The translations under genes were made by a program, and so were the position numbers. Positions 15,312 to 22,737 of a stretch of DNA of 29,837 bases are shown one piece after another. A model generated the notes under the pieces. The model worked only from the letters and a program-made list of their open reading frames with translations, ran no database searches and had not been told where the DNA came from. Origin of the DNA: Pseudomonadota bacterium (GTDB lineage Bacteria; Pseudomonadota; Alphaproteobacteria; Sphingomonadales; Sphingomonadaceae); NCBI GenBank assembly GCA_023424095.1, contig JAFAEG010000069.1, forward strand, positions 1 to 29,837, written 5' to 3'. Position 1 is the stretch's first letter. Each line of letters opens with the position of its first letter.

Positions 15312-16586
15312 ATGACCGCGATCATCGATGTCCATGCCCGCCAGATCCTCGACAGCCGCGGCCAGCCGACGGTCGAAGTCGAGGTGCTGCTGGAGGATGG
15401 CAGCCTGGGCCGCGCGGCGGTGCCTTCGGGAGCCTCGACCGGCGCCTATGAGGCGGTCGAGAAGCGCGACGGCGACGATACGCGCTGGCTGGGCAAGGGC
15501 GTCGAGCAGGCGGTCGACAGCGTGAACTCCGAACTCGCCCAGTTGATCATCGGCAATGAGGCCGAGGACCAGCTCGAGATCGACGAATTGATGATCGAGT
15601 GCGACGGCACCGAGAACAAGATGCGGCTCGGCGCGAATGCGATCCTGGGGGTGTCGCTCGCCACCGCCAAGGCGGCGGCCGATGCGCGCGGTCTGCCGCT
15701 CTACCGTTACATTGGCGGCGTTTCCGCGCGCACTTTGCCAGTGCCGATGATGAACATCCTGAACGGCGGCGCCCATGCCGACAATCCGATCGATTTCCAG
15801 GAATTCATGATCATGCCGATCGGCGCCGACACGTTCGGCGAGGGTCTGCGCTGCGGCGCGGAGATCTTCCACACGCTGAAGAAGGGCCTGCACCAGGCCG
15901 GGCTCTCGACCGCGGTCGGTGACGAAGGCGGCTTCGCGCCCAACATCGGCTCGGCCCGCGAGGCGCTCGACCTGATCATGAAGGCGATCGAGCAGGCCGG
16001 CTACAAGCCGGGCGAGGATGTGGTGCTGGCGCTCGATTGCGCCGCGACCGAATTCTTCAAGGACGGCGCCTACCGGCTGGACGGGGAGGGGCGGTCGCTG
16101 ACCTCCGAGCAGATGGCCGACTATCTCGGTGAGCTTGCCTCGGCCTATCCGATCCGTTCGATCGAGGACGGTATGGGCGAGGACGACCGGCAGGGCTGGG
16201 CGGTGCTGACCGAGCGGCTGGGCGACGCGGTGCAATTGGTCGGCGACGATCTGTTCGTGACCAATCCTGCGCGGCTGCTGGACGGGATCGAGGAGGGCCT
16301 GGCCAATTCCATCCTGATCAAGGTCAACCAGATCGGAACGCTGACCGAGACGCTTGAAGCGGTGACCACCGCCCACCGCAACGCCTACACCGCTGTCATG
16401 TCGCACCGTTCGGGCGAGACCGAGGACACGACGATCGCCGACCTCGCCGTCGCGACCAATTGCGGGCAGATCAAGACGGGCTCGCTGGCCCGTTCCGACC
16501 GGTTGGCCAAGTATAATCAGCTGCTTCGGATCGAAGAGGAATTGGGCAGCTCGGCCATCTATGCGGGCCGCGATATTTTCGGCTGA
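15312..16586 (+). CDS. eno: Enolase
   Basis: Converts 2-phosphoglycerate to phosphoenolpyruvate in glycolysis; also a degradosome partner in some bacteria. 424 residues, full length. The N-terminal capping domain has ARQILDSRGQPTVEVEV and the loop SGASTGAYEA. The barrel carries the catalytic acid Glu205 in GDEGGFAPN, metal ligands Asp242 and Glu285 (SIEDGMGEDD), and the catalytic base Lys337 in LIKVNQIGTL. SHRSGETEDTTIADLAVA closes over the active site. The ATG at 15312 gives the family start MTAIIDVHARQ; CGGAG lies a few bases upstream. Further in-frame upstream starts are not family-like. A hairpin and T-run follow the stop. Confidence 0.98.
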   Translation: MTAIIDVHARQILDSRGQPTVEVEVLLEDGSLGRAAVPSGASTGAYEAVEKRDGDDTRWLGKGVEQAVDSVNSELAQLIIGNEAEDQLEIDELMIECDGTENKMRLGANAILGVSLATAKAAADARGLPLYRYIGGVSARTLPVPMMNILNGGAHADNPIDFQEFMIMPIGADTFGEGLRCGAEIFHTLKKGLHQAGLSTAVGDEGGFAPNIGSAREALDLIMKAIEQAGYKPGEDVVLALDCAATEFFKDGAYRLDGEGRSLTSEQMADYLGELASAYPIRSIEDGMGEDDRQGWAVLTERLGDAVQLVGDDLFVTNPARLLDGIEEGLANSILIKVNQIGTLTETLEAVTTAHRNAYTAVMSHRSGETEDTTIADLAVATNCGQIKTGSLARSDRLAKYNQLLRIEEELGSSAIYAGRDIFG

Positions 16587-16598
16587 GCACCCCGTCCC

Positions 16599-16631
16599 AG
16601 CCGCCATGCGGCTCGGTTCGGCGTTCTTTTT
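16599..16631 (+). terminator. Possible terminator of eno
   Basis: AGCCGC-CAT-GCGGCT (16599-16613) forms a six-pair stem 12 bases after the eno stop, and a T-rich run (TTCTTTTT) lies at 16624-16631. The gap between stem and T-run is longer than usual. Confidence 0.4.
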
Positions 16632-16652
16632 CGGTGAGCGACCTGTTGCCGC

Positions 16653-16681
16653 TTGATTCGGTTCGGTTTTACTGATTCTAG
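16653..16681 (+). promoter_or_regulatory. Weak candidate promoter for the FtsB-like gene
   Basis: TTGATT (16653-16658), a 17-base spacer and TTCTAG (16676-16681). The start of RNA would fall on or next to the ATG at 16691, which lacks a ribosome site, so a leaderless message is possible. Confidence 0.3.
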
Positions 16682-16690
16682 TCGCGGTTA

Positions 16691-17002
16691 ATGGCCGTCG
16701 CTCCTCGCCCGTTTGTTTTGATCCGTCGTGTCGCCGCCCCGGCTATCGGGCTGGTGATCTTCGGCTATTTTCTCGTCTCCGCGGTGATCGGCGAGAATGG
16801 GGTGATGTCGTGGGGCGAATATCGCCGGACCTCGACCGAACGGCAGGCGCAGCTGGACCGGCTGAAGGCGGAGGAGGCGCGGCTGGTGCATCGCTCCGAA
16901 CTGCTCGATCCGCGCAATCCCGACGCCGACCTTGCCGAGGAAGAGGCGCGCCGACAGCTCGGCGTCGTCGCCGGCAACGAGTTCGTCATCACCCTCGACT
17001 GA
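16691..17002 (+). CDS. ftsB: FtsB/DivIC-family septum formation protein
   Basis: A 103-residue bitopic membrane protein of the FtsB/DivIC family, which in the divisome bridges FtsL and FtsQ and helps to activate septal peptidoglycan synthesis. There is a short basic cytoplasmic start, a transmembrane helix at about residues 15-33 (APAIGLVIFGYFLVSAVIG), then a periplasmic coiled coil (RRTSTERQAQLDRLKAEEARL) with the R..QLxxLxxE pattern. The C-terminus LGVVAGNEFVITLD resembles the family's end, where a Glu-Lys/Glu-Phe pattern precedes a final beta strand. No ribosome site is seen. It lies between eno and pdhA, the usual alphaproteobacterial order. Confidence 0.88.
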   Translation: MAVAPRPFVLIRRVAAPAIGLVIFGYFLVSAVIGENGVMSWGEYRRTSTERQAQLDRLKAEEARLVHRSELLDPRNPDADLAEEEARRQLGVVAGNEFVITLD

Positions 17003-17106
17003 GGTGAGGGGCATGCCCGTGCGGCATGGCACCCGTTGCGGCCCCCGGCATTTGCGGCCATAGCTCCGCGCAACGCCGCTCATGAACAAAGAGGAGAGGC
17101 CCAGCA

Positions 17107-18162
17107 ATGGCCCGAGCAGCCGCCAAGCGCGCATCCGCGTCGCCCGCCCCAGCGATTCCGAATCGCGAGCGCCCGCCTGAACCGAAAAGGTTCAAGGCGA
17201 ACAAGGAGCAATTGCTCGAATTCTATCGGCAGATGCTGCTCATCCGCCGTTTCGAGGAACGCGCCGGGCAATTGTACGGGCTCGGCCTGATCGGCGGCTT
17301 CTGTCACCTCTATATCGGCCAGGAAGCGGTCGCGGTCGGCCTGCAGTCGGCGCTCAATGGCGATACCGACAGCGTCATCACCGGCTATCGCGACCACGGC
17401 CACATGCTCGCCTACGGCATCGATCCCAATGTGATCATGGCCGAGCTGACCGGGCGCCAGGCCGGCATCTCGAAGGGCAAGGGCGGCTCGATGCACATGT
17501 TCAGTGTCGAGCACAAATTCTACGGTGGTCACGGCATCGTCGGGGCGCAGGTGTCCCTTGGTGCTGGGCTCGCCTTCAAGCACAAATATTCCGGCGATGG
17601 CGGCGTCTGCATGGCCTATTTCGGCGATGGCGCGGCGAACCAGGGCCAGGTCTATGAGAGCTTCAACATGGCATCGCTTTGGGACCTGCCGATCATCTTC
17701 GTGATCGAAAACAACCAATATGCGATGGGCACAAGCGTCAATCGCGCCAGTGCTGAGGACCAGCTCTACAAGCGCGGCGACAGCTTCCGCATCCCCGGCA
17801 TGCAGGTGGACGGCATGGACGTGCTCGCGGTTCGCGGCGCGGCCGAGACTGCGGTCGAGTGGGTCCGCTCGGGCAAGGGACCGGTGCTGATGGAGCTCAA
17901 GACCTATCGCTACCGCGGCCATTCCATGTCCGACCCGGCCAAATACCGCTCGCGCGACGAAGTGCAGGCGGTGCGCGACAAGTCCGACCCGATCGAGGCC
18001 GCCAAGCGCGAGCTGGAGAAACTGGGCGTGAAGGAGGAGGAGCTGAAGGCGATGGACAAGGACATCCGCGCCATCGTCGCCGAATCCGCGGACTTCGCCG
18101 AGCAGTCGCCGGAGCCCGACCCCGCTGAACTCTACACCGACGTGCTGGTGGGGAGCTACTGA
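17107..18162 (+). CDS. pdhA: Pyruvate dehydrogenase E1 component, alpha subunit
   Basis: With PdhB it decarboxylates pyruvate using thiamine diphosphate and passes the acetyl group to E2 lipoyl domains. 351 residues. The N-terminal 30 residues are Ala/Arg/Pro-rich and variable. The catalytic domain runs from about residue 35: FCHLYIGQEAVAVG, the YRDHGH loop near 94-99, SKGKGGSMHMF near 122-132, and the ThDP-binding motif from GDG (173-175) to ENN (201-203). The loop YRYRGHSMSDPAKYRSRDE matches the family. The stop overlaps the pdhB start by one base, so expression is coupled. GAGGAGAGGC upstream serves as the ribosome site. Confidence 0.97.
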   Translation: MARAAAKRASASPAPAIPNRERPPEPKRFKANKEQLLEFYRQMLLIRRFEERAGQLYGLGLIGGFCHLYIGQEAVAVGLQSALNGDTDSVITGYRDHGHMLAYGIDPNVIMAELTGRQAGISKGKGGSMHMFSVEHKFYGGHGIVGAQVSLGAGLAFKHKYSGDGGVCMAYFGDGAANQGQVYESFNMASLWDLPIIFVIENNQYAMGTSVNRASAEDQLYKRGDSFRIPGMQVDGMDVLAVRGAAETAVEWVRSGKGPVLMELKTYRYRGHSMSDPAKYRSRDEVQAVRDKSDPIEAAKRELEKLGVKEEELKAMDKDIRAIVAESADFAEQSPEPDPAELYTDVLVGSY

Positions 18163-19568
18163 TGCCGATCGAACTGAAAATGCCCGCCCTCTCCCCGACG
18201 ATGGAGGAGGGCACGCTCGCCAAATGGCTGGTGAAGGAGGGCGACAGCGTCGCCTCTGGCACCGTGCTCGCCGAGATCGAGACCGACAAGGCGACCATGG
18301 AATATGAGTCGATCGACGAGGGCGTCGTCGGCAAGATCCTGGTGCCGGAAGGCACGGACGGGGTGAAGGTCGGCACCGTGATCGCGACTTTGCTCGGCGA
18401 GGGCGAGGATGCCAGTGCGACTTCCGCCGCGCCCGCGCCGGCTCCGACACCCGCTCCGGTCGAAGCTCCCAGCGAGCCGAAGGCCGAGCCCGCCGCCGAA
18501 GAGAAGAAACCGGCAGATACCGGCACGGCGCAATTGGTCACCAAGGCCGAACCGGCCGCGCCCGAAGTGCCTGAGGGAACCGAAATGGTTCGCCAGACCC
18601 TGCGCGAGGCGCTTCGAGACGCGATGGCCGAGGAAATGCGCAGCGACGACCGCGTGTTCGTGATGGGCGAGGAAGTCGCCGAATATCAGGGCGCCTACAA
18701 GGTCACTCAGGGGCTGCTCGACGAGTTCGGTCCGCGCCGCGTTATCGACACGCCGATCACCGAATATGGCTTTGCCGGCGTCGGCACCGGCGCGGCGATG
18801 GGCGGGCTTCGGCCGATCATCGAGTTCATGACCTTCAACTTCGCGATGCAGGCGATCGACCACATCATCAATTCGGCCGCGAAGACCAATTACATGTCCG
18901 GCGGCCAGATGCGCTGCCCGATCGTGTTCCGCGGCCCGAACGGCGCCGCGAGCCGCGTCGGCGCGCAGCACAGCCAGAATTACGCGCCCTGGTATGCGAG
19001 CGTCCCCGGCCTGATCGTGATTGCGCCGTACAGCGCGTCGGATGCCAAGGGGCTGCTGAAGGCCGCGATCCGCAGCGAAGATCCCGTCGTCTTCCTCGAG
19101 AATGAGCTGCTCTACGGGCAGAGCTTCGACGTGCCCGCCCTCGACGATCACGTTTTGCCGATCGGCAAGGCGCGGGTCGCCCGCGAAGGTAAGGACGTGA
19201 CCCTGGTCAGCTATTCGATCGGCGTCGGCATCGCGCTCGACGCTGCGAACACCTTGGCCGAGGAAGGCATCGACGCCGAAGTGGTCGATCTGCGCACCCT
19301 GCGTCCGCTCGACAAGGAAACCGTGCTGAAGAGCCTCGCCAAGACGAACCGCATCGTCTGCGTCGAGGAAGGCTGGCCGGTCTGCTCGATTTCGTCCGAA
19401 ATCGCCGCGATCTGCATGGACGAGGGCTTTGACGATCTCGACGCGCCGGTGCTGCGCGTGACGAACGTCGATGTGCCGCTGCCCTATGCGGCGAACCTCG
19501 AGAAACTGGCGCTGATCAAGGCGGCGGATGTCGTCGCGGCGGCCAAGAAGGTCTGCTACCGCGACTAG
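18162..19568 (+). CDS. pdhB: Pyruvate dehydrogenase E1 beta subunit with an N-terminal lipoyl domain
   Basis: 468 residues in three parts. Residues 1-80 are a biotinyl/lipoyl domain with the lipoylated Lys43 in EIETDKATMEYES. Residues 82-145 are an Ala/Pro/Glu linker. From about residue 145 the E1-beta transketolase-like domain follows: VFVMGEEVAEYQGAYKVTQG with the ThDP-contacting Glu, TPITEYGFAGVGTGAAMGG, and the C-terminal SYSIGVGIALDAA and RIVCVEEGWPV. This fused form is known from Alphaproteobacteria; the extra lipoyl domain can be acetylated and may help channel substrate. E2 and E3 genes are not in the window, so they lie beyond it or elsewhere. Confidence 0.96.
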   Translation: MPIELKMPALSPTMEEGTLAKWLVKEGDSVASGTVLAEIETDKATMEYESIDEGVVGKILVPEGTDGVKVGTVIATLLGEGEDASATSAAPAPAPTPAPVEAPSEPKAEPAAEEKKPADTGTAQLVTKAEPAAPEVPEGTEMVRQTLREALRDAMAEEMRSDDRVFVMGEEVAEYQGAYKVTQGLLDEFGPRRVIDTPITEYGFAGVGTGAAMGGLRPIIEFMTFNFAMQAIDHIINSAAKTNYMSGGQMRCPIVFRGPNGAASRVGAQHSQNYAPWYASVPGLIVIAPYSASDAKGLLKAAIRSEDPVVFLENELLYGQSFDVPALDDHVLPIGKARVAREGKDVTLVSYSIGVGIALDAANTLAEEGIDAEVVDLRTLRPLDKETVLKSLAKTNRIVCVEEGWPVCSISSEIAAICMDEGFDDLDAPVLRVTNVDVPLPYAANLEKLALIKAADVVAAAKKVCYRD

Positions 19569-19604
19569 CTCTTGCAGCGCTGCTCTCAAGGGAGCGGAAC
19601 GGCC

Positions 19605-20249
19605 GTGAACCCCGATATCGCCTTCGCGCTCGGCAGCGCGCCCGCGGTCGTGCAGCCGGCGCTGCAGGCCCTGTGGTCGCTGGACGATGCATTCGGCCGC
19701 GTGCTCGCCACCGGCCGGGAGGCGATGATCTCGCGCATCCGTCTCGCCTGGTGGCGGGAGGCGCTGGAGCGGCTCGACCGCGAACCGCCGCCGAAGGAGC
19801 CGATCCTCGAGGGCTTGGCGCAATATCTGCTGCCGGCCGGGATCAAAGGCGCCGAGCTTGGCGAGATGGAGCCGGGCTGGGCGCTGTTGCCGGGCGACCA
19901 GCCGATCACGGCTGACGAACTGGAAAGCTATGCGAAGGCGCGCGGCGGCACGCTCTTCCGGCTGTCCGCCCATTTGCTCGGCGAGGCGATGGCAGTCGAA
20001 GCGGCGGGCGAGGCCTGGGCGCTGGTCGATCTTGCCCGGCACAGCACGGAAAAGTCCGACGTCGACGCCGCGCTGGCGGCCGCGCGTGCACGTAACCTAC
20101 CAGGCCGCTGGCCCCGAAAGCTGCGCCCGCTCGGGATGCTGGCCAGTCTTGCCAAACGTGACCTCAAACGCGGCCCGGAACGGTGGGAGGAGGCCGGAAG
20201 TCCGCCTCGCGTCGCCCGGATGCTGCGCCACAGGCTGACAGGGTTTTAG
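19605..20249 (+). CDS. Degenerate squalene/phytoene synthase-like protein
   Basis: A 214-residue all-helical protein of the SQS_PSY superfamily, resembling bacterial relatives of NDUFAF6, a non-catalytic complex I assembly factor. LWSLDDAFGRVL with REAMISRIRLAWWREAL matches the family's first helices. ESYAKARGGTLFRLSAHLLGEA matches the central region. The second Asp-rich motif of true synthases (usually QLTNILRDVGED) is replaced by WALVDLARHS, so isoprenoid condensation is doubtful; a role in assembling a respiratory enzyme is one inference, from NDUFAF6. It starts at GTG 19605 with AAGGGAG upstream, 36 bases after pdhB, and probably shares that transcript. The 74 bases after it show no clear element. 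Confidence 0.78.
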   Translation: MNPDIAFALGSAPAVVQPALQALWSLDDAFGRVLATGREAMISRIRLAWWREALERLDREPPPKEPILEGLAQYLLPAGIKGAELGEMEPGWALLPGDQPITADELESYAKARGGTLFRLSAHLLGEAMAVEAAGEAWALVDLARHSTEKSDVDAALAAARARNLPGRWPRKLRPLGMLASLAKRDLKRGPERWEEAGSPPRVARMLRHRLTGF

Positions 20250-20323
20250 GTCCGTTCTGGCTCCATGCTGGACTAGCCCTTTCTTTGCGCTAACCTTCGC
20301 GCTTCCAAGCGGGGGTGAGTCGC

Positions 20324-20791
20324 ATGCTCAAATTCGCGGCCGGGGGCGGCGCGATGCTGCTGCTGATACTTAGCGGCTTCTTCATCTGGAAGAGCATCGC
20401 CCAGAGCGATTCGCGCCTGAGCATTCCCGATTATGTGACCGACGACCTGGTCTATCAGGACGAGGAAGGCGGCGGTGAGGCGGACAGCCCCGCGACGCCG
20501 CCTGCCGCCGACACGCGCAACAAGGAGCAGCGCCGCTTCGACCGAGCCGACAAGGACAAGAACGGCATCATCGTCCTTGAGGAATTGTACCAGCCGCGCC
20601 GCCGCGCCTTCTCCCGGCTCGACAAGAATGGCGACGGCCGGCTGTCGTTCGAGGAATGGGCGGTGCGCACCTCGACCCGCTTCGCCGAGGCCGACCGCAA
20701 CCGCGACCGCCAGCTCAGCCGCGCCGAATATGCCACCACCGCGCCGCGCCGCCGCGCCCCGGCAAGGACCAAGGCGAATTGCAGCTGTTAA
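20324..20791 (+). CDS. Membrane-anchored EF-hand protein
   Basis: A 155-residue protein. A hydrophobic segment at residues 4-22 looks like a signal anchor, followed by an acidic/Pro linker and three EF-hand loops in the last 90 residues. Loop 1 is DKDKNGIIVLEE and loop 2 DKNGDGRLSFEE; both keep the calcium-ligand pattern Dx(D/N)x(D/N)G. Loop 3, DRNRDRQLSRAE, has Arg in place of the loop Gly and may bind weakly. The C-terminus is basic and ends CSC. The protein probably acts in the periplasm as a calcium-binding factor. I chose the ATG at 20324 because GGGGGTGA upstream is well spaced; a GTG at 20315 overlaps that site. Confidence 0.85.
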   Translation: MLKFAAGGGAMLLLILSGFFIWKSIAQSDSRLSIPDYVTDDLVYQDEEGGGEADSPATPPAADTRNKEQRRFDRADKDKNGIIVLEELYQPRRRAFSRLDKNGDGRLSFEEWAVRTSTRFAEADRNRDRQLSRAEYATTAPRRRAPARTKANCSC

Positions 20792-20818
20792 TTTGGCGCG
20801 CCTCTGCTATTGCGCCTT

Positions 20819-21241
20819 ATGCAATTGAAAACATTGACCTATGTCAGCCGTGCCAGTCTCGACCTCACCGAGCGTGATCTGGTGGATATTCTGGAAGCGG
20901 CCCGCCGCCGCAACTCCCTGGAGGGGATTACCGGCCTGCTGATCTTCAACGGCGTCCGTTTCCTGCAGATCATCGAAGGCGCGGAAGGCGCGATCGACGG
21001 GCTTGTCGCCGATTTGCGCCGGGACCCACGGCACACGTCCTTCGAGCTTCAGGACGAGCGCATCGTCGACGCGCGCTCCTTCCCAGACTGGTCGATGCAA
21101 TTGGTGCAGGTCAACACGACCTTTCAGGAAGCGCGGCTCGCGGTGAACGGCGCCCTTCCGGACGCTGTCAGTCCGGAAATCCGCGACCTCGTGCTCGCCA
21201 ACACCCAGGCGATCGGCGCCCCGGTCACTCTGCCGGGCTGA
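20819..21241 (+). CDS. Short BLUF-domain blue-light photoreceptor
   Basis: A 140-residue protein with a BLUF domain over residues 1-95 and a helical tail. BLUF domains bind FAD and change hydrogen bonding in blue light. The key residues fall at the same numbers as in cyanobacterial PixD: Tyr8, Asn32 and Gln50, with Trp91 and Met93. The rest fits the fold: LKTLTYVSRAS, GITGLLIFNGVRFLQIIEG, SFPDWSM. There is no fused output domain, so it would signal by protein contact, perhaps as an oligomer like PixD. The ATG at 20819 gives this numbering. No ribosome site is visible, so the message may be leaderless. The last 17 bases overlap the convergent trmFO gene. Confidence 0.95.
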   Translation: MQLKTLTYVSRASLDLTERDLVDILEAARRRNSLEGITGLLIFNGVRFLQIIEGAEGAIDGLVADLRRDPRHTSFELQDERIVDARSFPDWSMQLVQVNTTFQEARLAVNGALPDAVSPEIRDLVLANTQAIGAPVTLPG

Positions 21242-22568
21242 GCGTCGCGCTCCAGGCGCCGAGGTCCTCGCGCGCCCGATCGGTATAGCGCCGCTTGCGG
21301 TCCGCTTTCTTCGACCGGCCGCCGCCGCCCACCGGTGGGAACAGGCCGAAATTGATGTTCATCGGCTGATAAGTGGTCGCGTCCGCGCCGCCGGTAATGT
21401 GGCCGAGCAGAGCGCCGAGCGCGGTGGTGACCGGCGGCGGCGCCATCGCTGACCCGGCCAGTTCCGCCGCCCAGAAGCGACCCGCCAGCAGCCCGACGGC
21501 GGCGCTTTCGACATAGCCCTCGCAGCCGGTCATCTGCCCGGCGAAGCGGATGTTCGGCGCAGAGCGCAGGCGCAGGCTCGGATCGAGCAATTGCGGGGAG
21601 TTGATGAAGGTGTTGCGGTGCAGCCCGCCCAGCCGCGCGAATTCGGCATTCTCCAGGCCGGGGATGGTGCGGAACAGCCGGACTTGCTCGGCATGCTTCA
21701 GCTTGGTCTGGAAGCCGACCATGTTCCACAAAGTGCCCAGCGCATTGTCCTGGCGCAATTGCACCACGGCATAGGGCCAGCGCCCGGTCTTCGGATTGTC
21801 GAGGCCCACCGGCTTCATCGGCCCGTAGCGCAACGTGTCCTCGCCGCGCGACGCCATCACCTCGATCGGCATGCAGCCTTCGAAATAAGGCGTGTTCATC
21901 TCCCACTCGCGAAACTCGGTCTTCTCGCCATCGAGCAGGCCCTGATGGAAGGCCTGATATTGCTCCTTGGTCATCGGGCAGTTGATGTAATCGCCCTCCG
22001 ATCCTTCCGCATGCTTGTCCCAGCGCGAGGCCATCCAGGCCACGTCCATGTCGATCGTGTCGCGATGCACGATCGGCGCGATCGCGTCGAAGAAGGCGAG
22101 CGCGTCGCTGCCCGTTTCGGCGGCGATTGCTTCGGCCAAAGGCGCGGCCGTCAGCGGCCCGGTGGCGATGATGGCGGGGCCGTCGGGCAGGCTATCCACC
22201 CGCTCCCGGACGATCTCGATCAGCGGATGGTCGATCAGCGCCTGCGTGACCGCGGCGGAAAAGCCGTCCCGGTCGACCGCCAGCGCCGAGCCGGCCGGCA
22301 CGCGATGTTCGTCTGCCTTGGCCATGATCAGCGAATTCAGCGACCGCATCTCGGCATGGAGCAGCCCGACCGCGTTCGATTCGGCATCGTCGGAGCGGAA
22401 GCTGTTGGAACAGACCAGCTCCGCCAGCCCGTCCGTCTGGTGGGCCGGCGTCATCTCGCCGCCGCCGCGCATTTCCGACAGGCGTACGCGCACGCCGGCC
22501 TGGGCCAGCTGCCAGGCCGCTTCCGATCCGGCGAGGCCGCCGCCGACAATCCGTACCACGTCGGTCAT
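21225..22568 (-). CDS. trmFO: tRNA U54 C5-methyltransferase TrmFO (folate/FAD-dependent)
   Basis: Makes ribothymidine at position 54 in the T loop of tRNAs, using methylene-tetrahydrofolate and FADH2 instead of S-adenosylmethionine. 447 residues, full length. The FAD-binding Rossmann motif GGGLAGSEAAWQLA is at about 9-22. Cys53 in LVCSNSFRSDD and Cys233 in FEGCMPIEVMA match the two cysteines linked to catalysis in B. subtilis TrmFO. TGCEGYVESAAVGLLAG and YQPMNINFGLFPP are the C-terminal family signatures. The start is ATG 22568 without a strong ribosome site. It converges on the BLUF gene with a 17-base overlap. Confidence 0.97.
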   Translation of the reverse strand: MTDVVRIVGGGLAGSEAAWQLAQAGVRVRLSEMRGGGEMTPAHQTDGLAELVCSNSFRSDDAESNAVGLLHAEMRSLNSLIMAKADEHRVPAGSALAVDRDGFSAAVTQALIDHPLIEIVRERVDSLPDGPAIIATGPLTAAPLAEAIAAETGSDALAFFDAIAPIVHRDTIDMDVAWMASRWDKHAEGSEGDYINCPMTKEQYQAFHQGLLDGEKTEFREWEMNTPYFEGCMPIEVMASRGEDTLRYGPMKPVGLDNPKTGRWPYAVVQLRQDNALGTLWNMVGFQTKLKHAEQVRLFRTIPGLENAEFARLGGLHRNTFINSPQLLDPSLRLRSAPNIRFAGQMTGCEGYVESAAVGLLAGRFWAAELAGSAMAPPPVTTALGALLGHITGGADATTYQPMNINFGLFPPVGGGGRSKKADRKRRYTDRAREDLGAWSATLSPAE

Positions 22569-22737
22569 GCGCCGATCCGCAGAAGGGGCAGGGGAGGGCT
22601 GAAACCGGCGGCGCCGGCGGCAAAGCTGTTCGGACTATCAGGCATGACGCCGACCTAGTCGCTCGCCTGCCAATACAAAAGGAGCTAACGCCCTTTCTTC
22701 GCCGCCAGCCCATGCCAGACGAGACCCGTTTCCCGGA

